Positions 18,894 to 26,555 of a stretch of DNA of 64,000 bases are shown in pieces. Position numbers and translations under genes: made by a program. The DNA is from Brevibacterium sp. XM4083 (GTDB taxonomy: Bacteria > Actinomycetota > Actinomycetes > Actinomycetales > Brevibacteriaceae): positions 1,086,555-1,150,554 of the forward strand of contig NZ_VFYR02000001.1 in assembly GCF_006489205.2 (NCBI RefSeq), given 5' to 3'. The notes beneath the pieces are model-generated. The model worked only from the letters and a program-made list of their open reading frames with translations. It made no database searches and had not been told where the DNA came from. How positions within the stretch are numbered: the first letter of the stretch is position 1; every line of letters starts with the position of its first letter.

Positions 18894-19433
18894 ATGGAAC
18901 CGTCCACCATGGACTGGGGCATCGCAGGGATGCGGGTGATCATCGCCCTCATCCTCTTCGCCCACTCGACGCAGAAGCTGTGCGGGTGGTTCTCGGGGTC
19001 GGGCCCCGCAGCGACAGCGGGACTGTTCGAGAAGCTCGGACAACGACCCGGACATGTCATGGTCCGCGTCGCCTCGGTGTTCGAGCTCATCGCCGCTGTC
19101 AGCCTGCTGTTCGGCATCCTCACACCGATCGGGATCGGCCTGGCGGTTGCGACGATGATCGTCGCCGGAGCGGCACTGAGCGCGGTCAGCGGCACGTTCT
19201 GGAACGCGCTCGGCGGAGGAGAATACCCCTTCTTCATCGCCGCCATCGTCGCTATGCTCGGGATCACAGGGCAGGGCGCCCTGTCGCTCGACACCGTGCT
19301 CATGCCGTCGATCGCGGCCCTCTACCCGATCATCCTGCCGATCGCGGTCGTCGTCGGCATCCTCGGCGCGATTCCCATGGTCATGCGCACGAGGAGAGCC
19401 ATCCGCGAGGCCGCAGCCAGCACCCAGTCCTAG
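18894..19433 (+). CDS. DoxX-family membrane protein
   Basis: The 179-residue protein has four membrane helices and the DoxX hallmarks: LILFAHSTQKLCGWF in helix 1, AATAGLFEKLG in the first loop and FELIAAVSLLFG in helix 2. DoxX proteins are quinone-linked or redox-associated and often sit beside dioxygenase genes. It lies between the ring-cleavage dioxygenase and the FAH hydrolase. Confidence 0.85.
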   Translation: MEPSTMDWGIAGMRVIIALILFAHSTQKLCGWFSGSGPAATAGLFEKLGQRPGHVMVRVASVFELIAAVSLLFGILTPIGIGLAVATMIVAGAALSAVSGTFWNALGGGEYPFFIAAIVAMLGITGQGALSLDTVLMPSIAALYPIILPIAVVVGILGAIPMVMRTRRAIREAAASTQS

Positions 19434-19505
19434 GACCGAGGGCAGGGCGACGACGAACACAGACACGCACGACAGACACGCACCATACAGACGAAGGAGA
19501 CAGAC

Positions 19506-20327
19506 ATGCCACTCATCGGATACCTCGACAACGGAGTCCGCCACATCGGCGAGGTCCGCGGGGACGACGTGTACCCCATCGGAACCGTCGAAGCGTTCTA
19601 CGCGGGGGAGGTCGACACGCCCGCCGAGGACGCCGCGCCGATCGCACGTGCCGAACTCACCGAAGCCCCGTTCGTGCCCGAGACCTCGCGGGTCTTCTGC
19701 GTGGGAATCAACTATCACAGCCATGCCGAGGAGTCGAAGCGCGGTGCCGGGCAGGATCTGCCGAAGTTCCCGATGATCTTCGGCCGGTGGGAATCGACAC
19801 TCGTCACCAACGGCACGACGGTGCCCGTTCCGGCGAACGAAGGACTCGACTGGGAGGTCGAACTCGCCTTCGTCATGAAGGACACGGTGTGGATGGCTGA
19901 CAAGGAGACCGCTCGCAGCCACGTGCTCGGGTACACCGCGTTCAACGACATCAGTGCGCGAAAGAAGCAGCTCGCGACGACGCAGTTCACACTCGGAAAG
20001 AATGCCGACCGCTCGGGTCCGATCGGTCCCGAACTCTACCGACCCGACGAGATCGGCGACGTCGACGATCTCACCGTGACGACGACGGTCAACGGCGAGG
20101 TGATGCAGAACGGCAACACGCGCGACCTCATCTTCAAGATCGAGGATCTCATCGCCTACATCACCGATACCGTGACGATGCTGCCCGGCGATGTCGTGGC
20201 GACCGGGACGCCGGGGGGAGTGGGGCTCGGCCTCACCCCGCCGCGGTACCTCGGACCCGGTGATGTCGTCGAGGTCGAGGTCGAATCGATCGGGAAGCTG
20301 CGCAACGAGATCGTCGAACATTCCTGA
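19506..20327 (+). CDS. Fumarylacetoacetate hydrolase-family protein
   Basis: The 273-residue FAH-fold protein has the core signatures VFCVGINYHSHAEES, the metal-binding DWEVELAFVM region, a YTAFNDISAR segment and the ending DVVATGTPGGVG. Such enzymes hydrolyse or isomerise ring-fission acids downstream of extradiol cleavage, which fits the first gene of the operon. AAGGAG lies 6 bases upstream of the start. Confidence 0.9.
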   Translation: MPLIGYLDNGVRHIGEVRGDDVYPIGTVEAFYAGEVDTPAEDAAPIARAELTEAPFVPETSRVFCVGINYHSHAEESKRGAGQDLPKFPMIFGRWESTLVTNGTTVPVPANEGLDWEVELAFVMKDTVWMADKETARSHVLGYTAFNDISARKKQLATTQFTLGKNADRSGPIGPELYRPDEIGDVDDLTVTTTVNGEVMQNGNTRDLIFKIEDLIAYITDTVTMLPGDVVATGTPGGVGLGLTPPRYLGPGDVVEVEVESIGKLRNEIVEHS

Positions 20328-20441
20328 GCCCGCAGGCGGGGTCGCGGCGTCGCCTGCAGCGGCGACCGCGACGCCGCTTTCGTACAATGCAATGGCGGCA
20401 CGTGCCATGGCAGCGCGTGCGAAGACGATGATGGAGGGCGA

Positions 20442-21134
20442 ATGGCACGGGAGATGACGGTGCAGGTGAGTGCGGGCAGCGGACGGTCACGGGCCGTCGA
20501 GGTGGCCGACCTCATCGCGCAGAGGTCCCAGAAGGCCGACCCGAACACGCATCTGGGGACGAAGCAGAGCCTGTGCAAGGAGATCGGGGTGGCACCGGGC
20601 ACCCTCAACGAGTCGCTGCGGATGCTCGAGGCGCAGGGGCTCATCACGATGCGCACCGGCCCCGGTGGCGGTGTGTTCGCCGCCGAACCCGATCCGTTCG
20701 TCCACATCGGGCAGGCGATGATCCGCGTCCGCGACGACGCGCGGTCGGTGGCCCAATCCGCCGTGGTGAGGAATGCGCTCGAGCCGGAAGTCGTGCTCGA
20801 CGCCGCACTCAATCGGTCCGAGGAGGACCTTGCGCTGCTCCGCGAGCGGATGCGGGTCATCGAGGCCAGAGTCGATGAGGACCTCGGACTCGCCCACGCG
20901 ATCTGGGATTTCCATCGAGCGGTCTATGCCGCCGCGGACAACGAGGTCCTCGCCTCGATCTGCCGTGGCCTGCTCGACCACATCGCCGGCCACGCCGAGG
21001 CGATCCTGCCGAAGACGCCTGAGCAGAAGCGGACCCGTGTCGAGGGGCATCGTGCGCTGCTTGAGGCGATCGAATCCGGTGACCCGGACGCGGTCGCCGA
21101 GGCGATGGAGCTCCATGAGGAGGCGCACCGCTGA
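20442..21134 (+). CDS. GntR-family regulator (FCD subfamily)
   Basis: The 230-residue protein has a winged helix at residues about 15-75 (SLCKEIGVAPGTLNESLRML, then GPGGGVFA) and an FCD domain with the conserved FHRAVYAAADN helix. It is the last host gene before the prophage and probably regulates the preceding ring-cleavage operon. An intrinsic terminator follows 24 bases after its stop. Confidence 0.85.
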   Translation: MAREMTVQVSAGSGRSRAVEVADLIAQRSQKADPNTHLGTKQSLCKEIGVAPGTLNESLRMLEAQGLITMRTGPGGGVFAAEPDPFVHIGQAMIRVRDDARSVAQSAVVRNALEPEVVLDAALNRSEEDLALLRERMRVIEARVDEDLGLAHAIWDFHRAVYAAADNEVLASICRGLLDHIAGHAEAILPKTPEQKRTRVEGHRALLEAIESGDPDAVAEAMELHEEAHR

Positions 21135-21157
21135 GGGCGCCCGCCCGCCAACGCGAA

Positions 21158-21190
21158 GAACCGCCGTTCGGATGATCCGAACGGCGGTTC
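21158..21190 (+). terminator. Perfect hairpin between gntR and attL
   Basis: A 16-bp perfect inverted repeat (arms begin GAACCGCCG and end CGGCGGTTC) has a one-base centre. It ends the gntR transcript. Before integration it was also the natural terminator downstream of the target tRNA on the other strand. It shields the left end of the prophage from host read-through. Confidence 0.85.
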
Positions 21191-21196
21191 CTGTGT

Positions 21197-21242
21197 GCTG
21201 TGCGCCCCCCGGGACTTGAACCCGGAACCCACTGTTTCGGAG
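21197..21242 (-). other. attL with displaced 3' half of the target tRNA
   Basis: Positions 21201-21242 on the minus strand read as the last 42 bases of a tRNA: loop CTCCGAA, 3' stem ACAGT, variable GGGTT, T-arm CCGGG/CCCGG, acceptor GGGGCGC, discriminator A. The loop gives anticodon CCG (Arg). No matching 5' half follows, so this is a phage-carried fragment and not a gene. The crossover core is at least the 28 bases shared with the right end. Confidence 0.85.
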
Positions 21243-21386
21243 TCCCGGCTGAGTAATCCCACGTCAGAGGGTGCGGATGTCGTGCGCCTCCACCCCCGTC
21301 CGGGAGCCGGCTCCGCGAGCGGTGGGGACGCCGAGGTGCTCACCTTCCCCGCACCCGCCGACGACGTCGAGGCAGGTGCGCGATGA
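21225..21386 (+). other. Detached 3' part of the phage repressor gene (viral C-terminus)
   Basis: This open stretch continues, past the att core and in the same frame, the repressor gene whose 5' part is at 63680-64000. It encodes 53 residues beginning EPTVSESR and ending VEAGAR, Pro/Gly/Ala-rich and probably unstructured. Its TGA overlaps the ATG of the next phage gene as ATGA, a sign that this frame is normally translated. In the lysogen it has no start of its own. Confidence 0.75.
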
Positions 21387-21622
21387 GCACCACACCACTC
21401 CAACTCGCTGCCGACCGACTCGTGGAACTCGGACGCCGACGCGACCACCTCGAAGCCCACACCGCGTACCTCGCACGCGACATCGCCGACCTCGCCGCGT
21501 CCGGCCAGACCATGAACGTGACGTTCGAGGCCCGCGTCATCGACTACCGAAACGCCCGCGACGAACTCGCCGAAGTCAGACGCGAATACGCCGCGCTCCT
21601 CGGTATCCCGAGCAGCCACTAA
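21383..21622 (+). CDS. Small coiled-coil protein between rep and int
   Basis: The 79-residue, highly charged protein is predicted to be largely one helix (ADRLVELGRRRDHLEAH, then RNARDELAEVRREYAALL). No family is recognised. Its ATG overlaps the end of the viral repressor frame, so on excised phage DNA it would be translationally coupled to rep. In the prophage this coupling is lost. Its position suggests a role in the integration decision, but nothing in the sequence proves it. Confidence 0.7.
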   Translation: MSTTPLQLAADRLVELGRRRDHLEAHTAYLARDIADLAASGQTMNVTFEARVIDYRNARDELAEVRREYAALLGIPSSH

Positions 21623-21728
21623 GACCTGAGAACTGCGCGGATACCCTGTGTTCTCCCAGGTGAGCCGCGAGTAAATTTCCAGTCTCGGAGGCAAGTTACC
21701 GACAGGTCAACTTCAATAACACGACGAT

Positions 21729-21780
21729 TGAGAATGGGTCACGAAATGGTAATAGGGAGTGTTGTTTCAATCCATTCTCA
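21729..21780. repeat. Inverted repeat upstream of int
   Basis: The arms TGAGAATGG (21729-21737) and CCATTCTCA (21772-21780) are perfect and 34 bases apart, directly ahead of the integrase start. They could be integrase or excisionase binding sites, or a folded 5' leader. Confidence 0.55.
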
Positions 21781-21793
21781 GCAAGATCAGCGT

Positions 21794-22630
21794 ATGCAGA
21801 CACTTCCCACCCCAGCAGCGTGGCTGGGGGACCTCGACGCCTTCGACCGCTGGATGAGCGCAGCCGACCACCCCCGCTCCACCCGGCGCATGCGCAACTA
21901 CCACCTCCGCCGGTTCGCGACCACCACCGAACTCACCATCACCGAGGTCACCCTCGAGGACCTCATCACCTACCTCGGCGCACGCGACTGGAAACAGGAG
22001 ACCCGGCGCAGCCACCAGTCCACCCTCAAGTCGTTCTTCCGGTGGGCCACACTCACCAAACGCATCGACGAAGACCCCACCGTGTACCTCCCGCGCGTGC
22101 GCACTACGCCCGGCCTGCCCCGCCCCTTCCCCGAAGAACTCCTCACGAGCACCCTGGCGACCGCACCCAAACGCGAACGCCTCATGATCCGCCTCGGCGC
22201 CGAAGTCGGCTTACGCTCCTGCGAGATCTGCCTCGTCAACATCCGCGACATCGTCGGCCCCCACCAACGCCCCTCGATCATCGCCCACGGCAAAGGCAAC
22301 AAGGACCGGCGCGTGCCCCTACCCGCCAGCCTCGCCGCCCTCATCCGCGCGGCCGCCGGCGAGAACCCCGGCGGGTGGCTGTTCCCCGGCAAGATCGACG
22401 GACACCTGTCGAACAAGCGCGTCATCGAACTCCTCGCCGACACCCTCCCCGGCGACTGGGCCGGCCACTCCCTGCGCCACCGCTACGGCACCGTCACCTA
22501 CGACGGATGCAAAGACCTCCGCGCCGTCCAGAAACTCATGGGCCACGCCAACCCACAGACCACCCAGATCTACGTCCACATCAACGACGACACTCTCCAC
22601 CACGCCGCGGCCTTCGCCGAGATCGCCTGA
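21794..22630 (+). CDS. int: Tyrosine recombinase integrase
   Basis: The 278-residue protein has a SAM-like core-binding domain (residues about 10-95) and a catalytic domain with all expected residues: Arg141 (GLRSCE), Lys167 (HGKGNK), His225 and Arg228 (HSLRHR), His251 (GHANPQTT) and nucleophile Tyr260. It is short and lacks an obvious arm-binding domain, like simple XerD-like integrases. The ATG at 21794 was chosen; a start at 21728 would include the inverted repeat. The C-terminus AAAFAEIA is small and hydrophobic and could be a protease tag (inference). It inserts the phage into the tRNA target. Confidence 0.93.
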   Translation: MQTLPTPAAWLGDLDAFDRWMSAADHPRSTRRMRNYHLRRFATTTELTITEVTLEDLITYLGARDWKQETRRSHQSTLKSFFRWATLTKRIDEDPTVYLPRVRTTPGLPRPFPEELLTSTLATAPKRERLMIRLGAEVGLRSCEICLVNIRDIVGPHQRPSIIAHGKGNKDRRVPLPASLAALIRAAAGENPGGWLFPGKIDGHLSNKRVIELLADTLPGDWAGHSLRHRYGTVTYDGCKDLRAVQKLMGHANPQTTQIYVHINDDTLHHAAAFAEIA

Positions 22631-22697
22631 TAACGAAACGGCCACGAGGTTCGCCAACCAGCAGACACACCGCCGTGCAGCGGCTTAGGCTCTGCCC

Positions 22698-22841
22698 ATG
22701 ACGCCCCTCCACATCCTCATCCTGCTCGCCGTCCTCGTCGTCGCCGTCCTCATCATTGCCTTCGCCGTGCGACTCGGCATGCGGTGGGCACGCAAGGACG
22801 CCGCCCAGGACACATCCAGGCCGCCGCGAGATTCCCGGTAG
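22698..22841 (+). CDS. Small single-span membrane protein
   Basis: The 47-residue protein is one hydrophobic helix (residues about 4-26) followed by a basic tail (RWARKD). It lies between int and the HTH gene with short gaps. It could be a superinfection or membrane accessory peptide; no family is recognised. Confidence 0.55.
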   Translation: MTPLHILILLAVLVVAVLIIAFAVRLGMRWARKDAAQDTSRPPRDSR

Positions 22842-22850
22842 CAGTCCTCC

Positions 22851-23279
22851 ATGGCCACGTGCGCAACGCTGTGGTGCGACCGTGACGCCGTCTCACGCGG
22901 CCTCTGCAACAGGTGCCGAACACGACTCGTCAGCGGCACCAGCATGACCCTGCCACCGCGCCCCTACACCACAGCGGCCGGCAAGGCACGCCTGCGCGCC
23001 GAGGCCACCCGCCGACGCGAAGCCGGCCAAGGCATCGCCGACATCGCCGCCGCACTCGGCGTCAGCCCCACCGCACTCGGCAAATGGCTGCGCGCCTGGG
23101 GCGTGAACCCCGGCGAACGCTTGCTCGCGCCGAATCAGTGCCAACCGTGGAGCGTCGAGGACGCGGAGTTCGCGTTGTCTCGGACGGATCTGACTGTGGC
23201 GGAGCGGGCCGCGGTGCTCGGGCGCAGCGTGTCCGGAGTCGAAGAGCTTATCCGCCAGCACCGTCTGGGCCGTCGGTAG
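22851..23279 (+). CDS. Zn-finger / helix-turn-helix protein
   Basis: The 142-residue protein begins with a Cys-rich patch (CATLWCDRD...CNRC) and then has two helix-turn-helix-like segments: RREAGQGIADIAAALGVSPT and, near the C-terminus, LTVAERAAVLGRSVSGVEEL. This looks like a small DNA-binding regulator. It is transcribed with int and its 3' end overlaps the convergent 51-residue gene by 32 bases. A role in excision or in int/late control is possible but unproven. Confidence 0.65.
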   Translation: MATCATLWCDRDAVSRGLCNRCRTRLVSGTSMTLPPRPYTTAAGKARLRAEATRRREAGQGIADIAAALGVSPTALGKWLRAWGVNPGERLLAPNQCQPWSVEDAEFALSRTDLTVAERAAVLGRSVSGVEELIRQHRLGRR

Positions 23280-23403
23280 TCTCGGCGCGGAGCCTGGCGA
23301 TGTTCGCTTCGTGCTGTTCCACCAGCGGGGCCGGCTTGCCGTCGGGTACCGCCGGGGCGAGGAGTTCGTGGACGCCGCGGGTCCAGAGTTCGTTGTCGTT
23401 CAT
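23248..23403 (-). CDS. Small hypothetical protein with its own promoter
   Basis: The 51-residue frame runs from ATG at 23403 (MNDNELWTRG) to TAA at 23248. AGAGGA lies 8 bases before the start, and a TATACT box lies about 58 bases upstream, beyond the late-operon terminator. It is acidic and helical with no known family. It is the leftmost minus-strand phage gene and overlaps the 3' end of the HTH gene, so the two mRNAs are antisense at their ends. Confidence 0.6.
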   Translation of the reverse strand: MNDNELWTRGVHELLAPAVPDGKPAPLVEQHEANIARLRAETTDGPDGAGG

Positions 23404-23460
23404 GATGCAGTTCCTCTCATCGAGCTGTGTGTGGTCCAGTATGACGACGCCGGCGGCCGA

Positions 23461-23488
23461 AGTATACGACTCTCCCCAGGCACGACGA
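23461..23488 (-). promoter_or_regulatory. Promoter candidate for the 51-residue gene
   Basis: On the minus strand TTCGTC is followed after 17 bases by a perfect TATACT (23461-23466). It lies just downstream of the late terminator, so the gene can be expressed independently of the lytic operon. Confidence 0.5.
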
Positions 23489-23490
23489 AG

Positions 23491-23520
23491 TGGCCCCCAC
23501 CGCGGTGACGGTGAGGGCCA
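23491..23520 (-). terminator. Terminator of the late operon
   Basis: A 12-bp stem with one mismatch (TGGCCCCCACCG / CGGTGAGGGCCA) and a 6-base loop lies 18 bases after the last late-operon stop codon. It is near-symmetric and may act in both directions. Confidence 0.75.
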
Positions 23521-23537
23521 AGTCGTGGAACGGACGG

Positions 23538-23732
23538 TCAGGCGTCGAGTGCCGCACGCACCGCGGCGTCCTTGGCTTCGAGGAGTTTGCGCAGAGCGAC
23601 CGACTTCTCAGGCCCATCCGGCAGTGCGTCATCGACCTCAGCGGCGAGCGCCGCGAATTTCGCGGAGGTCGCGCGCAGCAGAGGGTTGGTGAGGTGGTCG
23701 TAGGTGAAATAGCGGAGGATCAGGGCAGGCAT
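23538..23732 (-). CDS. Small helical-hairpin protein, possibly Acb2/Tad1-hairpin-like
   Basis: The 64-residue protein begins with an aromatic YFTYDHL segment and continues as two helices ending EKSVALRKLLEAKDAAVRAA. The Glu-Lys-Ser...Ala-Leu..Lys-Leu..Glu-Ala spacing recalls small phage proteins of the Acb2/Tad1 hairpin group, which sequester cyclic nucleotide signals of CBASS and Thoeris defence. The match is by eye and partial. It is the last gene of the late transcript, a usual place for accessory genes. Confidence 0.5.
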   Translation of the reverse strand: MPALILRYFTYDHLTNPLLRATSAKFAALAAEVDDALPDGPEKSVALRKLLEAKDAAVRAALDA

Positions 23733-23744
23733 TCGGGTGACCTT

Positions 23745-24305
23745 TCAGTGGCGGGGTTCGTACCCGTCCGGGGGCGGAGTGGCGTCGACCTCGGTGCCCG
23801 GGTCGTCTTCCGGGTCGGCGTCGCCGGCAGACTCTGGTCTGAACGCCGACGTCACGGTGTACCCTTCCCCGTCGGCGTCTCCGTCGGGAGCGGCGTCACC
23901 GTCGACGGCGGTCGCGTCGTCGGGGTCGTCTGCGCCGTCGCCGACGGGTTCGACCTCCTCGGAGTCGAGGCCGTCCCAGTTGCCGAAGTCAGGGTCCGTC
24001 GGTGCGGCTCCGAGGCCGAGCGTGCGCAGGGCGCGTTCGACGGCGGGGATCGCCATGACACGAGCGATGACCGCGGAGACGAGGGCCGCGCCGGTGGCGA
24101 TCGTGACAAGGATGAGTCTCAGCTGCTCGGGCGGTTCGACGTTGGATCTGGTGAACTCGTCGAGGACGATTCTCACGATCTCGGGCACGACGACGAGGGC
24201 GCCGATGATGCCGGGGATCCAGGCCTGGATGAACGTGCGCATCGCGGCGCGGGCGGGATGCTCGGTCTGGGTGGCGGATGCGTTGGGTGTGGTGACGATC
24301 TTCAT
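23745..24305 (-). CDS. Membrane protein of the lysis cassette (holin candidate)
   Basis: The 186-residue protein has two hydrophobic segments (about residues 27-48 and 64-85) in its N-terminal half, then a long, strongly acidic Asp/Gly/Ala-rich tail that ends GYEPRH. Two short helices next to the endolysin gene fit a class II holin, though the acidic tail is unusually long. AAGGAG precedes the ATG; the gene follows the endolysin stop by 15 bases. Confidence 0.65.
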   Translation of the reverse strand: MKIVTTPNASATQTEHPARAAMRTFIQAWIPGIIGALVVVPEIVRIVLDEFTRSNVEPPEQLRLILVTIATGAALVSAVIARVMAIPAVERALRTLGLGAAPTDPDFGNWDGLDSEEVEPVGDGADDPDDATAVDGDAAPDGDADGEGYTVTSAFRPESAGDADPEDDPGTEVDATPPPDGYEPRH

Positions 24306-24320
24306 GATGGTTGCTCCTTG

Positions 24321-25355
24321 TCAGTCCGTGAGTTCGGTCCACTTGATGTCGGTGACCGCGACGTCGCCGCCGCCGGAGACGTTCTTCGCGACGACGTAGA
24401 GGCGCATGTCGCCGCCCATCTTCGGGCCGATGTTGCACTTGTCGAACTGGGTGAGTTCGGCGTGCACGTCACCGCCGCCGGCGCGACCATGCACGGTGAC
24501 CCGCTTGTAGTCGTAGCGGGTGGCGCCCTTCTTCGTCTTCGAGTTGTACTCGCCGAGGCGCAGCCACACCTCGACGACCTGCCCCTCGCGGAGGCCGTTG
24601 ATCGTGAGGTGGGTGTTGACCATGAACGTCTCCCCACGCTTCGTGGAGGTGAGGAACGACCAGGTGTTCTTCGCGCGGGTCTTGAGCGTCGTCTCCCGGT
24701 TCGGCGGCAGAGGCTGCTTCGCAGTGCGACGGTCGGAGGTCTTGAATGACATGTCGAGGATTCCCTTCCTGGGTGCGGGTGTGGGGTTGGTGGGTTTCGG
24801 GGCCGGCGGTCGGCCACCGGTCTTCGTGAGCTTGAGGCGCTTGCGGAACGTGTCCCCGTTGAACGAGGCATCCGACTTCCGCCCGGGTGGGGAGCACGTC
24901 TCGGCGTGCCGCAGCGCCCGGGACTCGGAGAGGTCGAACTCGTCGAGGAGGGCACGCACGAGCTTGAGGTACGCGTCGTACTGGGCTTTCGGCCAGTCCT
25001 CCATCGCACCCTCAGCTTCGATGCCGATCGCATACGAGTTCGTCATCGTGCTCGACCGGGACTTCCCGGCATGGTTCGCGACGCCGGCCGCGAACACGTA
25101 CACGACCCCGGTGCGGCCTAGACCTAACTGGGCGAGCGGGCCAGGTAGGCCCGGGCGCCCGTTCTTGACGACGTTGAACGTCGGGTACTCCGTGGAGCGT
25201 TTGAACGATCTCGGGGTGGCCGTGTGGTGAAGGGTGATCGTCTTCACGCCGCGCATGGTCGCGCGGCCCCGGCCCTCCCAGTCACCGACCCACACGACAT
25301 CGAGACCGGACTTCTTCACCGCCCTCGCGATCCGTGGGGCGAGCGCATACGCCAT
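24321..25355 (-). CDS. Endolysin: N-acetylmuramoyl-L-alanine amidase
   Basis: The 344-residue enzyme has an amidase_2-type catalytic domain (residues about 25-180). ITLHHTAT supplies Zn-ligand His residues, SYAIGIEAEG is the core strand, and RHAETCSPPGRKSD carries the later Zn ligand and basic residue. A Pro-rich linker leads to a C-terminal beta-rich domain (about 215-344) that is probably a wall-binding module of unrecognised type. The ATG at 25355 has GGAGG 7 bases upstream. It cleaves peptidoglycan stem peptides at lysis. Confidence 0.88.
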   Translation of the reverse strand: MAYALAPRIARAVKKSGLDVVWVGDWEGRGRATMRGVKTITLHHTATPRSFKRSTEYPTFNVVKNGRPGLPGPLAQLGLGRTGVVYVFAAGVANHAGKSRSSTMTNSYAIGIEAEGAMEDWPKAQYDAYLKLVRALLDEFDLSESRALRHAETCSPPGRKSDASFNGDTFRKRLKLTKTGGRPPAPKPTNPTPAPRKGILDMSFKTSDRRTAKQPLPPNRETTLKTRAKNTWSFLTSTKRGETFMVNTHLTINGLREGQVVEVWLRLGEYNSKTKKGATRYDYKRVTVHGRAGGGDVHAELTQFDKCNIGPKMGGDMRLYVVAKNVSGGGDVAVTDIKWTELTD

Positions 25356-25381
25356 GGTGTTGCCTCCTTCGGGCATGAGAA

Positions 25382-25409
25382 ACGCCCCGAGACCGTGTGT
25401 CTGGGGCGT
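25382..25409 (-). terminator. Hairpin between holin and endolysin genes
   Basis: The stem ACGCCCC/GGGGCGT continues into AGAC/GTCT with a bulged G and a 5-base loop. It falls between two late genes, so it may be a partial terminator or an mRNA-stabilising element setting the lysis gene ratio. Confidence 0.5.
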
Positions 25410-25429
25410 GATGGTGGGGTGGTTGGTGG

Positions 25430-25783
25430 TCAGGTGATGTCGTCGTGAGCGAGACCGTTCTCGGCGAGGCGTTGGCGCAGGCGGTAGTTCGCATCAAGGA
25501 GGCCCACGTTCTGACGTTGGAGTTTCTCGATCTGCCCGGTGAACTGTTCCTTGAGATCAGCGATTTTCGTGTTGAAGTTCGCCTCCATCTCCTCGAGCTG
25601 GTTCTTGAGCTCGGCGATCTGCGCGGTCGCGTCCTTGTGTCCCTTCTCCGCCTCCTCAGCGCGCTCCTTAAGGCCCCTGCGGCGGCCCTGGACGATGAGA
25701 GCGATCGCGAACGCGATGAACCCGGCACCACCACCAGCCTGGACGAGGGCATCGAGCATCGACGGTGGCAGTGTGGGGATCAT
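25430..25783 (-). CDS. Single-span membrane protein with coiled coil (holin/antiholin candidate)
   Basis: The 117-residue protein has one N-terminal membrane helix (residues about 10-32), a basic RRRGLKER patch and a long coiled coil (about 38-105). This layout recurs in actinophage lysis cassettes, where the protein is taken as a holin or holin partner. It overlaps the previous gene by ATGA. Confidence 0.65.
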   Translation of the reverse strand: MIPTLPPSMLDALVQAGGGAGFIAFAIALIVQGRRRGLKERAEEAEKGHKDATAQIAELKNQLEEMEANFNTKIADLKEQFTGQIEKLQRQNVGLLDANYRLRQRLAENGLAHDDIT

Positions 25784-26253
25784 GCGGGCCGCCCGTCCCG
25801 AGCGATCCTCCGGCGCATCTGGTCAACCGTGGCGAGGAACGCGACGAACAGGCAGCCTGCGGTTGCCCACGGGTTGAACGCGTTCCGCAGCCCACCGGCC
25901 TCGGTGATGATCGGGAGAGTGCCCTGGAAGATCGCGATACCGTAGACGAACCAGATCGTAGTGATCACCACCTGGGTGGCGAGGATCGCCGATATCCACC
26001 GAGAAGCCAACGCGGCGATGAGCAGCATGGAGGCGGTAGCCTGTAGCCACCCCCACATGTTAGCGCCGATGATGTCGGCGTAGGCGTAGATGTCGCTGCT
26101 GGTTTCCGGATCGAGGGCGAGGTCGAGTCCGCTGCCCAGTCCCCGTCCGGCGAGGATGATGAGCAGCGCGGTGAGGAGCCATTCTGGGGCTGGTTCGAGC
26201 CGGAATTTGACCCGCAGGATGGACAGCAGCATGTACGAGTGCCGGCCCCTCAC
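25780..26253 (-). CDS. Multi-span membrane protein in lysis region
   Basis: The 157-residue protein has about four hydrophobic helices and a basic C-terminus (MRRRIARDGRPA). The GTG at 26253 has GGAGAAACC ahead of it and overlaps the previous stop as GTGA. It may be a holin or a membrane accessory of the lysis cassette; three membrane proteins in one lysis block leave the true holin undecided. Confidence 0.6.
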   Translation of the reverse strand: MRGRHSYMLLSILRVKFRLEPAPEWLLTALLIILAGRGLGSGLDLALDPETSSDIYAYADIIGANMWGWLQATASMLLIAALASRWISAILATQVVITTIWFVYGIAIFQGTLPIITEAGGLRNAFNPWATAGCLFVAFLATVDQMRRRIARDGRPA

Positions 26254-26546
26254 GGTTTCTCCTCCGTCCACCCTGCACCGCCCGGTTTCAGGGTGTTCCC
26301 TGACCTCGTGCTCGTCCAGGTTTTCCCGTCGAGCGTGACCCGCCACCCCTTCGGGTAGGAGGTGGTGGCATCCGCCGGCCGCACCCACTCATCCCCCTCG
26401 GTGACACCGTTGGCGGTGAGCACCGACCGAGTGAGCGAGTCGAGGGTCGCACCCGCCTGGGCGAGAGTCCACCGCCGGTTCTGCTCCGCGACCACCTCCG
26501 AACGCAGAGCCTCAAGAGCCTGGTCGTCGTGATGGCTGAAATCCAT
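26250..26546 (-). CDS. Small tail-tip accessory protein with CBM5/12-like end
   Basis: The 98-residue protein has a helical N-terminus and a C-terminal segment, PADATTSYPKGWRVTLDGKT with later Trp residues, like the aromatic strip of chitin-binding CBM5/12 modules. It follows the large tail-tip gene by 9 bases. It probably decorates the tail tip or assists cell-wall recognition. Confidence 0.55.
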   Translation of the reverse strand: MDFSHHDDQALEALRSEVVAEQNRRWTLAQAGATLDSLTRSVLTANGVTEGDEWVRPADATTSYPKGWRVTLDGKTWTSTRSGNTLKPGGAGWTEEKP

Positions 26547-26555
26547 GGTTCCTCC

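Noticed and set aside
21201..21242. Complete tRNA gene at the left prophage end
   Set aside because: Only the 3' 42 bases are tRNA-like; the bases after the anticodon loop cannot pair with ACAGT and no acceptor 5' strand follows.
21225..21386. Canonical ssrA-like degradation tag at the viral repressor C-terminus
   Set aside because: The end (VEAGAR) is not the hydrophobic Ala-Ala type, so any destabilising effect must be shown by experiment.
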